Positions 50,904 through 59,442 of a stretch of DNA of 64,000 nt are shown here, piece by piece (the stretch's first letter is position 1; each line of letters starts with the position of its first letter). The DNA is from Micromonospora eburnea (GTDB lineage: Bacteria > Actinomycetota > Actinomycetes > Mycobacteriales > Micromonosporaceae). The DNA is taken from assembly GCF_900090225.1 (NCBI RefSeq), contig NZ_FMHY01000002.1:4216001-4280000 (forward strand), written 5' to 3'. The translations under genes and the position numbers were made by a program. The notes under the pieces were generated by a model, which was given only the letters and a program-made list of their open reading frames with translations, searched no databases and was not told the DNA's origin.

Positions 50904-51653
50904 GTGCAGCCAGGAGCCACGGACGTCGAGTACGGCGAGCCGTTCAACAAGGCGTTCGACCAGATCCGATCCGGCATCGACACCGCCGCCGACAAGTTCA
51001 ACGAGATCGTCGACCAGGTCAACGGGCACAAGTGGCTCCTCGGGCCCCTCGCGATGTGGTGGATCAAGGATCACCTCGACGACGTCCGCAAGGGCCTTGA
51101 CTCGGTCCTCGACCGGGTCGACTACGCCCTGGAACACCAGGTGCCCGTCCTCTCGCTGATCAACATCAGTTTCCGGTGGGTCAACGACGTGAAGACCCCG
51201 ATCTCGGACCTGTCCTTTGCCACCACCGAGCCGGCGAACGAGAATCTCGCCAAGTGGAGCGGCGACGCCGCCAGCGCCTACAACTCCAAGGCCGGCAAGC
51301 AGAAGGCCGCGGTCGACGAGTCCGTGACCAAGGCGGAGTTCATCAGCCAGTGGCTGTTCAAGATCGCCAAGGCCAATGTCGACTACGTCGTCGAACTCGC
51401 CAAGATCGTCACCGGGTTGGCCGGCAAGTTGGCCCAGGCCGCTGTCGACGCCGCCAGCCTCGTCGATCTGCTGTGGGCCGTCGACGCCCTCGCCAAGGCC
51501 GTTGGTGACCTGGTCACCGCAGGGCTGAACACACTGCTCAAGATCGGGCAGCGGTTCATCGAGGCGCTGGGCAACGTGCGGGACATCGCCACCCAGGTCG
51601 GCGACTACTCGAAACTGCCCGGGGGACAGTGGCCCGAGGCCGTGCGCGGCTGA
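50904..51653 (+). CDS. WXG-motif secreted-type protein, possible type VII substrate
   Basis: The 249-residue mainly helical protein has a WxG motif in KWSGDAASAYNSKAG near residue 113. The first 110 residues are rich in Lys/Asp (WWIKDHLDDVRKGLDSV) and the last 100 are hydrophobic helices. There is no signal peptide and no clear toxin domain. GTG at 50904 with AAGGAC upstream. It probably forms a pair with the preceding small protein. No ESX secretion core (EccC, EccD) is in the window. Confidence 0.7.
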   Translation: MQPGATDVEYGEPFNKAFDQIRSGIDTAADKFNEIVDQVNGHKWLLGPLAMWWIKDHLDDVRKGLDSVLDRVDYALEHQVPVLSLINISFRWVNDVKTPISDLSFATTEPANENLAKWSGDAASAYNSKAGKQKAAVDESVTKAEFISQWLFKIAKANVDYVVELAKIVTGLAGKLAQAAVDAASLVDLLWAVDALAKAVGDLVTAGLNTLLKIGQRFIEALGNVRDIATQVGDYSKLPGGQWPEAVRG

Positions 51654-51776
51654 ACCAACCCCGTCCAGGCCACCGGCGCAGGCACGTGTTCCCCGCAGAA
51701 GGCCGGCCACGCGACCGCGAGGCCACCACACCCGGCCGGCCGACCGCGACCTTGCCGGGCCCCCGGCTGCGAGGAT

Positions 51777-52421
51777 TCACGCGGTTGGTACGGCCGACTG
51801 GGTCGCCCTCACGACGGCCAGCGCCTTCGCCGCCAGCGTCGACGTGGGAACGTACGACTCGCCGCCGACGGCAAGCCACACCTTCACCACCAGATTTCCG
51901 GTACGGGCATGCACCATGTACTCCGCGTACTTGAACCCCGGCGTCGACTGCTTCGTGAACGCCTCGGCTTCCTCGCCAACACCGGTCACCGCTCCGGCCG
52001 GGTTCATACCCGTGGCGCCACGGGTGCCGCGATAGAGCTGGCGGGCTTCCTCCACCGTCTCCGGAGTCGACGCCTCCACCCGCAGATTCGCCTCGTATCC
52101 CGTTTTGGTACGCATCTCGAACAGGCACGCCGCCGCCGGACGACCCGCCGGTGGACTCGGGTCGGTCCGGCGTACCGTCAACTCCAGGTCCGCGAGCGCC
52201 TCCACATCCGTACGCCCACACAGGTCCAGGCCGTCGGCCCGGTAGGTGGGACCGACAGCGGCACTGGTCGTACCCGGGGCACCGGAGGACCCCGAGGCGG
52301 CTGGGACCGGCGCGACGACAGGATCGCTGCTGTCGCCGGCGCAACCGGTCGTGGCGAGAACGAGCGTGGCGGCAGCTGCCGCGGCGGCGGCACGCGTCGA
52401 AGCAGGCACGACCACGACCAT
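51777..52421 (-). CDS. DUF3558-like lipoprotein
   Basis: The 214-residue lipoprotein has a lipobox ATTGC near residue 27, then a proline/alanine linker and a DUF3558-type beta domain (LDLCGRTDVEALADLEL, then AACLFEMRTKTGYEANLRVE). Such proteins stand on the outer face of the membrane; function unknown. ATG at 52421; the ribosome-binding site is weak. Convergent with the WXG gene. Confidence 0.78.
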   Translation of the reverse strand: MVVVVPASTRAAAAAAAATLVLATTGCAGDSSDPVVAPVPAASGSSGAPGTTSAAVGPTYRADGLDLCGRTDVEALADLELTVRRTDPSPPAGRPAAACLFEMRTKTGYEANLRVEASTPETVEEARQLYRGTRGATGMNPAGAVTGVGEEAEAFTKQSTPGFKYAEYMVHARTGNLVVKVWLAVGGESYVPTSTLAAKALAVVRATQSAVPTA

Positions 52422-52462
52422 ACCGTCGGTGATCGACCCGCACCGTCCGTGCGAACAGCGGA

Positions 52463-52468
52463 TATGGT
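52463..52468 (+). promoter_or_regulatory. TATGGT -10 box, leaderless start
   Basis: TATGGT ends 7 nt before the ATG at 52476 without a ribosome-binding site. Confidence 0.4.
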
Positions 52469-52475
52469 TCGGCAC

Positions 52476-52730
52476 ATGCCCGGCCGAGAAAGCCCCGAAC
52501 AGATCATCCGTACCCGTACCGTCACCGCCCAGGCGATCCTCGGTAACCAGGTGGACCTGCGCACCTACCCCTATCGGCTGCTGTCCGTCCTGGCCCACGG
52601 CACCGGCGCCGACCGGGTGACGCAGGCCGTCGCCGCGGCGGAGATGCTCGAAGCCTTCGGCTGGGAACTCGTCACCATCTCCGAGTTCACCTCCAGCCAC
52701 CTGACATACGCGATCATGCGTCGACGCTGA
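52476..52730 (+). CDS. Small conserved-type protein of unknown function
   Basis: The 84-residue protein (MPGRESPEQIIRTRTV start) has no cysteines, no signal peptide and no recognised family. Two amphipathic segments, LRTYPYRLLSVLAHGTG and AVAAAEMLEAFGWELVTI, suggest a small alpha/beta fold. It starts at an ATG 7 nt after a TATGGT box. Divergent from the lipoprotein gene. An in-frame ATG 12 nt upstream overlaps the promoter and is rejected. Confidence 0.55.
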   Translation: MPGRESPEQIIRTRTVTAQAILGNQVDLRTYPYRLLSVLAHGTGADRVTQAVAAAEMLEAFGWELVTISEFTSSHLTYAIMRRR

Positions 52731-52862
52731 GGGCCCCCGCCAGGTGAGTTCGATCCACTATCGACGATCCGGGTAGCCGTCACGGCCGGATGGTGTTGCT
52801 CATCGAGTTGGCTCAGGTGGGCCAACCCGTCCTTGACGGCCTGGTGCTGGCGCGAGCGGCCG

Positions 52863-53288
52863 TCACCGTCCATGACGATGTTCGTAGGCGCGGACAACTC
52901 GAAGGGTGGGATCCGCGCACTCCGGCGTACGCAGCCGATCGGTCAGCAGGAAATCGGGCAAGGCGAATCCGGCCGCGTGCTCGGGCTCGGTCAGCACGAA
53001 CGTTCCACCCCGCCGCTCAGGCTGCCACCCGTGCCCCAGGGCATAGCTGGTGACGGCTCGCACGTCGGCCGACGTCGGATAGGAGCCGTCGGTCGCACAG
53101 GCCCCCCACGGTGCCGGCCAGGCCACCGACAGTAGATCCGCCTGGAGGGCCTGGCTCGTCTTCCCCGCACCCCAGACCCGCAGGCGAATACACCGGTGGC
53201 AATCACCGCTGCCCTGCGCGTGCCGAATCTCCGCGTGCCACACGAAGGTCCGCGCGTCGATTCTCAGCTGCCGCAGTCGAGTCCGCAC
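52863..53288 (-). CDS. Hypothetical protein, about 141 residues
   Basis: From GTG at 53288 with GAGGTGA upstream, this frame reads RTRLRQLRIDARTFVWHAEI, then GSGDCHRCIRLRVWGAGKTSQALQ, and the segment YPTSADVRAVTSYALGHGW. Composition is gene-like and a CxxC occurs in DCHRC, but no family is recognised. The conserved-looking end (FVLTEPEHAAGFALPDFLL) supports it being real. Neighbours give no hint of its job. Confidence 0.6.
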   Translation of the reverse strand: MRTRLRQLRIDARTFVWHAEIRHAQGSGDCHRCIRLRVWGAGKTSQALQADLLSVAWPAPWGACATDGSYPTSADVRAVTSYALGHGWQPERRGGTFVLTEPEHAAGFALPDFLLTDRLRTPECADPTLRVVRAYEHRHGR

Positions 53289-53630
53289 CTGGATCACCTC
53301 GCGGTCGATCCTTCCCGATCTGCGGATGCCGGCCAAGGTTATTACCGGTGACACGGGCCGCCGAGCGGGTTGCGGTGGGCACGGCGGCCTGGCCCGGATG
53401 CCCAACAGGCCGGAACCAATCCGGCCGTGGTCGCGACTACCCGCACATGGGGAGCACCCTGCGGAGCCTGTCGGGGCTCATTGACGGTCTGCGACCGCTG
53501 TTGGGCGGTCGGGCGGCCTGAGCTGGTCACGCCGATCGGTGCGGGTGAGATCAATCACTTTTGCTGTGGAACTTTCCATTTGTCGCAGTCGACCAACCAG
53601 CCGACAGACCGACTCAGCGAAGGGACCACC

Positions 53631-54227
53631 ATGCCCCGCACCACCGTCGCCGGCGCACGTCGTCGCCCGGCCATCCTGCTCGCCGCCGCCGCGGCATCCC
53701 TCGCGGTCGGCGTCACCGGCTGCGGCTCGTCGGACCCGTCGGCGGAGTCGAGCCCGTCGGCATCGGTGTCGGTGTCACCGAGCGCGGCGGCAGGGGTGCT
53801 CGACATCCGGGACCCGTGGGTGAAGGCCGCCGACAAGGGCATGACCGCCGCGTTCGGCACTCTCGTCAACGACGGTGACGCCGACGTGACGGTCACCGCC
53901 GCCACCACCGACGTCTCCCCCACCGAGCTGCACGAGATGACCATGAAGGACGGGACGATGGTCATGCAGCCCAAGCAGGGCGGCATCGTGGTCAAGGCGC
54001 ACAGCACCGCCGTGCTGGAGCCCGGTGGTGAGCACCTGATGCTGATGGACCTGAAGCAGCCGGTGAAGGCCGGCGACGAGCTGACCTTCACGCTCACCTT
54101 CGCCGACGGCCGCACGCAGGCATTCACCGCCGTGGCCAAGCCGTTCACCGGCGCGCAGGAGACCTACGCCCCCGGCCACGACCAGCCCATGCCGGGCACG
54201 GGCATGAGCGCCACCCCGGCGTCATGA
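53631..54227 (+). CDS. PCu(A)C-family copper chaperone lipoprotein
   Basis: The 198-residue protein has a lipobox-like signal (GVTGCGSS, Cys near residue 27) and a serine-rich linker. The PCuAC cupredoxin-like domain has the copper-binding set HEMTM near residue 102 and GEHLMLMDL near 141, the H(M)x10M...HxM pattern. It delivers Cu(I) to cytochrome oxidase or other extracytoplasmic proteins. ATG at 53631. It leads an operon with a DyP peroxidase and CopC. Confidence 0.9.
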   Translation: MPRTTVAGARRRPAILLAAAAASLAVGVTGCGSSDPSAESSPSASVSVSPSAAAGVLDIRDPWVKAADKGMTAAFGTLVNDGDADVTVTAATTDVSPTELHEMTMKDGTMVMQPKQGGIVVKAHSTAVLEPGGEHLMLMDLKQPVKAGDELTFTLTFADGRTQAFTAVAKPFTGAQETYAPGHDQPMPGTGMSATPAS

Positions 54228-55450
54228 GCCGCGCGACCACCCCCCGCCCGGTGAGCCGCCGTCGCCTGCTCACCGGCGGTGCCCTCGCCGCCGGGGGCGC
54301 GCTCGCCGTCGGCGCCGCCGTCGCCGCCACCCGTCCCGAGCCGGGGGCACACCCCGCCGGGATGATGCCGGCGGGCGAGGTGGGCGAGGCCGTCGAGCCG
54401 TTTCACGGCGCGCGGCAGGCCGGCGTCGCCACCGAACCGCAGGCCCACGGGGCGTTCGTCGCGTTCACCCTCAAGCCCGGCACCGACCGGGCCGCGCTGG
54501 GCCGGATGTTGCGCCTGCTGTCCGACGACGCCGCCCGTCTCACCCAGGGCCGCCCGGCGCTGGCGGACACCGAACCGGAACTCGGACTCCTGCCGGCCCG
54601 GCTCACTGTCACCTTCGGCTTCGGCCCCGGCCTGTACGCCGCCGCCGGGCTCGCGGACCGGCGGCCCCCGTCGGTGGCCGACCTGCCGTCGTTCCGCATC
54701 GACCGACTCCAGCCCCGCTGGTCCGGCGGGGACCTGCTGCTACAGATCTGCGCCGACGACCCGCTCACCGTCGCCCACGCCCAACGGGTGCTGGTCAAGG
54801 ACAGTCGCCCGTTCGCCACGGTTCGGTGGGTGCAGCAGGGCTTCCGCCGCGCCGCCGGCGCCGAACCCGGCCGTACCCAGCGGAACCTGTTCGGCCAACT
54901 GGACGGCACCGCCAACCCCAAGCCGGGCGGGTCGCTGGAGACCGCGGTGTGGGTGACCGACGGGCCGGCCTGGCTGCGGGACAGCACCACTCTGGTCGTT
55001 CGCCGGATCAGTATGAACCTGGAGACCTGGGACCTGCTCGGCCGCACCGACCGGGAACTCGCCGTCGGCCGCCGCCTGGACACCGGCGCCCCACTCACCG
55101 GCACCACCGAGCACGACCAGCCCGACTTCGCCGCCACCGGCCCCGACGGGCTCACCGTCATCCCCGACTTCTCCCACCTCACCCGGGCGCACGTCACCGA
55201 CGACCGGTACAAGATCCATCGCCGCCCCTACAACTACGACGGCGCCCCCACCCCTGAGGGGCACGCCGACGCCGGGCTGATCTTCGCCTCGTACCAGGCG
55301 GACGTCACCCGCCAGTTCCTGCCCATCCAGCAACGGTTGGCCGAACGGGACCTGCTCAACGAGTGGACCGCCCCGATCGGCTCCGCCGTCTTCGCCATCC
55401 CGCCCGGCTGCCCCGACGGCGGCTGGATCGGCCAGCAACTGCTCGGCTGA
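54224..55450 (+). CDS. DyP-type haem peroxidase, Tat-exported (EfeB-like)
   Basis: The 408-residue protein starts with a twin-arginine signal (PVSRRRLLTGG near residue 10). The DyP domain has the GxxDG-type motif FGQLDGTANPKPGG near residue 225, the distal acid of the family, and the proximal-side block IHRRPYNYDG near 330. EfeB-type peroxidases deferrochelate haem or oxidise Fe(II) outside the membrane. ATG at 54224 overlaps the PCuAC stop by 4 bp. No EfeU or EfeO gene is adjacent. Confidence 0.9.
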   Translation: MSRATTPRPVSRRRLLTGGALAAGGALAVGAAVAATRPEPGAHPAGMMPAGEVGEAVEPFHGARQAGVATEPQAHGAFVAFTLKPGTDRAALGRMLRLLSDDAARLTQGRPALADTEPELGLLPARLTVTFGFGPGLYAAAGLADRRPPSVADLPSFRIDRLQPRWSGGDLLLQICADDPLTVAHAQRVLVKDSRPFATVRWVQQGFRRAAGAEPGRTQRNLFGQLDGTANPKPGGSLETAVWVTDGPAWLRDSTTLVVRRISMNLETWDLLGRTDRELAVGRRLDTGAPLTGTTEHDQPDFAATGPDGLTVIPDFSHLTRAHVTDDRYKIHRRPYNYDGAPTPEGHADAGLIFASYQADVTRQFLPIQQRLAERDLLNEWTAPIGSAVFAIPPGCPDGGWIGQQLLG

Positions 55451-55476
55451 CCACCATCGACCAGGGAAGAACACCG

Positions 55477-56049
55477 ATGATGCCCGCTCGAAGCCGCCGG
55501 CCAAGTCTCGCCGGCCTCGTTGCCGCCGCGTTGGCCGCGGTGGTGGTGTTGGTGCCGGCGTCGCCCGCCGCCGCGCACAACTCGCTGCAAGCCGCCGACC
55601 CCGCCCGGGACGCACGTCTCTCCGCGCCGCCGACCCAGATCAGCCTGAGGTTCCTGCAGAAGCTGGACCCGGCCTTCACCACCATCGTGCTCACCGACGC
55701 CGGCCAGGGGAAGATTCCCACCAGTGAGCCCGCCGTCACCGGGGCGACCGGTTCCGTGACGATCAGCGAGCCGTTGGCCAACGGCAGCTACACCGTCGCC
55801 TACCGGGTCGTCTCCACCGACGGGCACCCCGTGCAAGGCTCGTACGCCTTCACCGTCGCCGACCCGACCGCCAGCGCCGCCCCCACCGCCGATACCGGTG
55901 CCGGCTCCCCCACGTCGGCCGACCCGGCGGCCTCGGCCCGCCGCTCCGACGGCTCTGGCCCGCTGCCGCTGGTGGCCGGCGCGATCGCCGTCGTGGCCGC
56001 CATCGCCGGGGTCATGCTGGTGTTACGTCGGCGGCGCGCCACCTCCTGA
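55477..56049 (+). CDS. copC: CopC-domain copper resistance protein
   Basis: The 190-residue protein has a Sec signal (AAVVVLVPASPAAAHNSL), leaving His as the first mature residue as in CopC. The immunoglobulin-like CopC domain continues with ARLSAPPTQISLRF and ends with DGHPVQGSYAF. A serine/alanine linker and a single membrane helix (LPLVAGAIAVVAAIAGVMLV) anchor it, so it is a CopC/YobA type with an anchor and no CopD. ATG at 55477; ATG 55480 is an alternative. Third gene of the metal operon. Confidence 0.9.
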   Translation: MMPARSRRPSLAGLVAAALAAVVVLVPASPAAAHNSLQAADPARDARLSAPPTQISLRFLQKLDPAFTTIVLTDAGQGKIPTSEPAVTGATGSVTISEPLANGSYTVAYRVVSTDGHPVQGSYAFTVADPTASAAPTADTGAGSPTSADPAASARRSDGSGPLPLVAGAIAVVAAIAGVMLVLRRRRATS

Positions 56050-56394
56050 CCGAGACCGTACGTGCTCCGCTCACTCGTCGGAGCGGGCCGCAGCAGTTGG
56101 GCGCGGCTCAGTTGTCCGCTCATCGGCGCGACGGCTCCGGCGTTCGTGGCCGCAGTCAGCTGCCGGTGGGCGGCCAGCCGACGAAGCGGGTCGACCGACG
56201 TGTTCCTCACCACGCCGGCACGCCAGCACTTTGTCCTAAGTGGACAAAGCGCCTATGGTTTCGACGCGACGCCGAAACCCGACGCGTCGCGGTCGCGCAC
56301 CAACGACGGGTGGCCAGCGACAGACGACGGACCGCCGCGATCCGCGCGACATCGGCGTGGACATACGACGGTCCGATGATCCACTAGGGATTGG
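56050..56394. other. Non-coding stretch with a CTTTGTCC palindrome
   Basis: No gene is seen. At 56229-56249 CTTTGTCC and GGACAAAG form an 8-bp perfect inverted repeat with a 5-bp spacer, which looks like an operator. The rest holds the promoter of the secreted protein at 56395; an AT-rich -10 is not obvious. Confidence 0.5.
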
Positions 56395-56847
56395 ATGTGG
56401 TCGAACGTGAAAAGAGTATTCGCGGCACTGCTGGCGCTGGTGACCGGCGCATCGGTCATGACGGTCGGCGCGCCGGCGGCACAGGCCGCCACCTCCTGCT
56501 CGGGGACGATCACCTACAGCGCGGTGCAGTCATCGGGCCTCGGTGAGCTGGTCATCTACTACAACAGCAGCAACGGTGGCACCAACAGCGCGTGCTTCTA
56601 CCACCGTGGCGCGGCGTACGGGAAGTCCGCGCCCACGTTCGTGCAGATCTACCGCTGCGCGTTGCCGAGGAACAAGGGGGCGCACTGCACCCCCTCGGGC
56701 ACGCGGGACACGAACTCCGGCGACTTCAGCTACTACGCCGGCCCGGTCGGCGTCACTGGCGTCGCGAACTACTGCGTCGAGGCGGCCGGCTACATCGGAT
56801 GGGCCGGCGAGCGCCACTGGATCTACAGCCGGCAGCAGGGTTGTTGA
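56395..56847 (+). CDS. Secreted spore-associated-protein-like protein
   Basis: The 150-residue protein has a Sec signal (VFAALLALVTGASVMTVGAP, cleavage after AQA near residue 31). The mature domain has four cysteines and blocks GELVIYYNSSNGG, ACFYHRGAAYG and SGDFSYYAGPVGV that resemble the spore-associated proteins of actinomycetes. No enzyme motif is seen. ATG at 56395; a GTG 12 nt further on is possible. Secreted outside the cell, role unclear. Confidence 0.65.
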   Translation: MWSNVKRVFAALLALVTGASVMTVGAPAAQAATSCSGTITYSAVQSSGLGELVIYYNSSNGGTNSACFYHRGAAYGKSAPTFVQIYRCALPRNKGAHCTPSGTRDTNSGDFSYYAGPVGVTGVANYCVEAAGYIGWAGERHWIYSRQQGC

Positions 56848-56871
56848 GCCGAACGCACCGACCGTAGAGCT

Positions 56872-56905
56872 GCGGGGCCCGGCGACCGAACGGGTCGGGC
56901 CCCGC
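56872..56905 (+). terminator. Hairpin after the secreted protein gene
   Basis: GCGGGGCCCG (56872-56881) pairs with CGGGCCCCGC (56896-56905) around a 14-nt loop, 24 nt past the stop. Confidence 0.55.
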
Positions 56906-57031
56906 GCCGCGACGCCGCAGCGACCCTGGCGCTATCGGTCGCGGCCGCCCAAGGAACCGGTCACGACCTGGGCGTCGCCCCCTGATCCGACGGCTCGTCG
57001 CGATGCCGGAACGCATCCAAGCAGACGTGTG

Positions 57032-57862
57032 TCAGCCCCATCTCCGCACCGCATCCGCCACTACGGCGTCGATGGAGTCCGCAGCGGCCCGCGCGTCGGC
57101 GACGGTGAAGGCCACAGGTTTACCTTGACGCCACCGGACGGCGCGCTCCGCCAGCGGCCCGTACGAGGGAGCTATCCCGGCCAGGTACACACCGGCACCG
57201 GCCTTGGGGATCACGTCGTCGTTCGCCAGCGTGAAGTGCAGGCGCGCCGGTCCGAGCACGCACCACACCACGCCCTCGCCCCTACATTCCGTGGCCTCGA
57301 CCGGTTCGTCATCGGGCAGGCCGTGCAGCGCAGCTCGGAGCCTGTCCGCCAACGGCGCCCAGTAGGTCCGAAGGTTGTCCAGGTTGAAACGCCGCAGTGC
57401 GTCGGGATCCACCTGCAGGCCGAGATCGGCGACGGCGGGGCCGCGGACGGGCAACCCGTACCGTTGCAGGATCAGCCAGACGACCGGGTGCAGTTCACCG
57501 CACGGCCTGTCGGTGTGGAACTGCCCATTGACCACGAACGGAACGGTAAGCCGATCGATCGGCCGCGCAGCGAAGGTGTCCCGATCGAGGTAGACCCCGT
57601 CGAGGTACGGCCCAGCGGGCATGCCGGCATGGATCTCGGCCAGAGCGGCCAGGTCCTCGGCACCGGCCGGGCGTGCGGTGACTATCAGGGTGTCGATGTC
57701 ACTCACCCCGATCTGCCACGCTCCGAGGGCTGCCGACCCGACGACGTACAACCCCTCCACGAACCCGGGCAGGACCGCATCCACCTCATCGAGATATCGG
57801 GTGACCAGTGCCTGGGCCGCCGCGGGCAGGACGGCCATCGACCGCTTTGCTGCGCCGGTCAT
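57032..57862 (-). CDS. Nucleotidyltransferase (AadA/aminoglycoside adenylyltransferase-like)
   Basis: The 276-residue protein has a nucleotidyltransferase centre at VVGSAALGAWQIGVSDIDTLIV near residue 40, the GSx10DxD motif. The C-terminal helical domain with GRPCGELH-type residues and RWRQGKPVAFT resembles AadA/DUF4111 proteins that adenylylate streptomycin or spectinomycin. Function as a resistance enzyme is inferred and untested. ATG at 57862. The upstream methyltransferase gene is on the same strand. Confidence 0.8.
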   Translation of the reverse strand: MTGAAKRSMAVLPAAAQALVTRYLDEVDAVLPGFVEGLYVVGSAALGAWQIGVSDIDTLIVTARPAGAEDLAALAEIHAGMPAGPYLDGVYLDRDTFAARPIDRLTVPFVVNGQFHTDRPCGELHPVVWLILQRYGLPVRGPAVADLGLQVDPDALRRFNLDNLRTYWAPLADRLRAALHGLPDDEPVEATECRGEGVVWCVLGPARLHFTLANDDVIPKAGAGVYLAGIAPSYGPLAERAVRWRQGKPVAFTVADARAAADSIDAVVADAVRRWG

Positions 57863-57959
57863 ACGCCGAAGCGCCGAGGACGCGACGCGCGCGGGAGGAG
57901 GAAATCGATCCGGTACGCCGCCGAGGGCACGAACTCCACCATGGCCCGATCCAACCAGC

Positions 57960-58688
57960 TCACCACGGTCGCCGCGCGACGAAAACGAACTCCCGGCCCG
58001 GGCGGTCGGGTGCGTCCCGGACGTCCTCCACCACGTACCCTTGCGCGACCAGTTCCGCCTCGACCTCCTGCCGCTCGCGGAACCGCAGTGTCGAATCCGA
58101 CGTCAGCACCTGCCCGTCCGCGGCGAAGACGTAGGTCCAACGGAACGTCACCAGCGGCAGACTCACCTCGATGACCTGGACCCAGCTCTCGACCACGCCA
58201 ACGCCCGGTATCCCCGTCACCCGGTACGACTCCTCCCGGTTCCACTCCTCCCAGGCACGCCTGGCCGGATCCCGGGTCTCGAACACCAGACGCCCGCCTG
58301 GCCGCAGGGCTTCGTAAGCCCTCCGCAGGGTCGACTGCCACATTCTCGGATCGGCGATGGCCTGGGCGACGTTCCCCGTCATGGTCGCCAGGTCGACCCG
58401 TAGCGGTGGGAGTGCCGCCGAGTCACCGCAGATCCAGCGCACCCGTTCACTGCCCGGCTTGCTCCGAGCCACATCGATGGATGCCCCGGCCGGGTCGACC
58501 CCAACGACCTCGATCCCGCGAGGAGCCAGGAGAAGAGCGAACACTCCCGTCCCGCAGCCGATGTCCAGCACTCGGCGTGCCTCGAACTCCTCGGCCATCC
58601 GGACGTACGCGTCGAGATCACTGCGGTCGCAATCGAGCGCGTCGTAGATCGCGGCGAGCCTTGGCTGCCCGAAGCACTCGTCGGCCAT
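57960..58688 (-). CDS. Class I SAM-dependent methyltransferase
   Basis: The 242-residue protein has a Rossmann SAM motif RVLDIGCGTGVFALLL near residue 38, an acidic strand end (VVGVDPAGASIDVA) and the motif II-III block TMTGNVAQAI and LRPGGRLVFETRDP. The ATG at 58688 gives the usual MADE start; an in-frame GTG at 58736 would add 16 residues. The substrate is unknown. It precedes the nucleotidyltransferase in transcription order. Confidence 0.85.
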   Translation of the reverse strand: MADECFGQPRLAAIYDALDCDRSDLDAYVRMAEEFEARRVLDIGCGTGVFALLLAPRGIEVVGVDPAGASIDVARSKPGSERVRWICGDSAALPPLRVDLATMTGNVAQAIADPRMWQSTLRRAYEALRPGGRLVFETRDPARRAWEEWNREESYRVTGIPGVGVVESWVQVIEVSLPLVTFRWTYVFAADGQVLTSDSTLRFRERQEVEAELVAQGYVVEDVRDAPDRPGREFVFVARRPW

Positions 58689-58785
58689 GCTGTCGAAGCT
58701 ATCCGGAGCCGGCTCCGACGCTCCACCCGATTCCACTGCCGCCGGCGACGGCGAGTCCGACCTCGTGGGGTGGGGCGAGCTGCGG

Positions 58786-59442
58786 TCAGGTCCGGGCGTA
58801 GCTCGGCACGTACTCCTGTTCGGTCAGGGTCTGGATGGTGGCCATCAGGGTGTCGGTGAGCCGGCGGATGTCGGCCGGCGTCTCGATGTGCACCGGGATG
58901 GCCGGCCCGAAGGTGATGCTGACGGGATGGCGCCGGGGCAGGGATCCCCCGGGCGGACGGAGACGGTCGGTGCCCCGGATGCCGACCGGGATGATGGGGA
59001 CGCCGGCCTGGTGAGCGAGGCGGACGACCCCGGTACGGCCACGATAGAGGCGGCCGTCGGGGGAACGGGTGCCCTCGGGGAAGATGGCCACCAGACCGCC
59101 GGAGCGGAGTACGGGCACGGCCGCGTCGAGCGCGGCGAGGGCCGCCCGACCGCCGCCGCGATCGACCGGGATGGCGCCCATGGCGGTGACGACCCGCCGG
59201 GTGAGGCGGCCACGGAGCCCGGGAGAGCGGAAGTATTCGGCCTTGGCCCAGAAGGCGATGTGCCGGGGCGTCAGGACTCCGAGGAACAGCTGGTCGGCGA
59301 CCGACAGGTGGTTGGCGGCCAGGATAGCGCCCCCCGTGTCGGGGAGGTGACCGAGGCCGGTGACGGTGGGGTGCCAGGAATGGTTCAGGTATCGGCCGAT
59401 GGTGCGCTGAGCTATCGCGTACAGGGGCGGGGTGCGGGTCAT
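58786..59442 (-). CDS. 1-acyl-sn-glycerol-3-phosphate acyltransferase (PlsC family)
   Basis: The 218-residue protein has the acyltransferase motifs NHLSVAD near residue 44 (NHxxxxD), RGGGRAALAAL near 93 and FPEGTRSPDG near 119. It acylates lysophosphatidic acid or a related glycerolipid at the membrane. ATG at 59442 overlaps the TetR stop by 4 bp, so regulator and enzyme form an operon with an operator upstream (60027-60057). Confidence 0.88.
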   Translation of the reverse strand: MTRTPPLYAIAQRTIGRYLNHSWHPTVTGLGHLPDTGGAILAANHLSVADQLFLGVLTPRHIAFWAKAEYFRSPGLRGRLTRRVVTAMGAIPVDRGGGRAALAALDAAVPVLRSGGLVAIFPEGTRSPDGRLYRGRTGVVRLAHQAGVPIIPVGIRGTDRLRPPGGSLPRRHPVSITFGPAIPVHIETPADIRRLTDTLMATIQTLTEQEYVPSYART

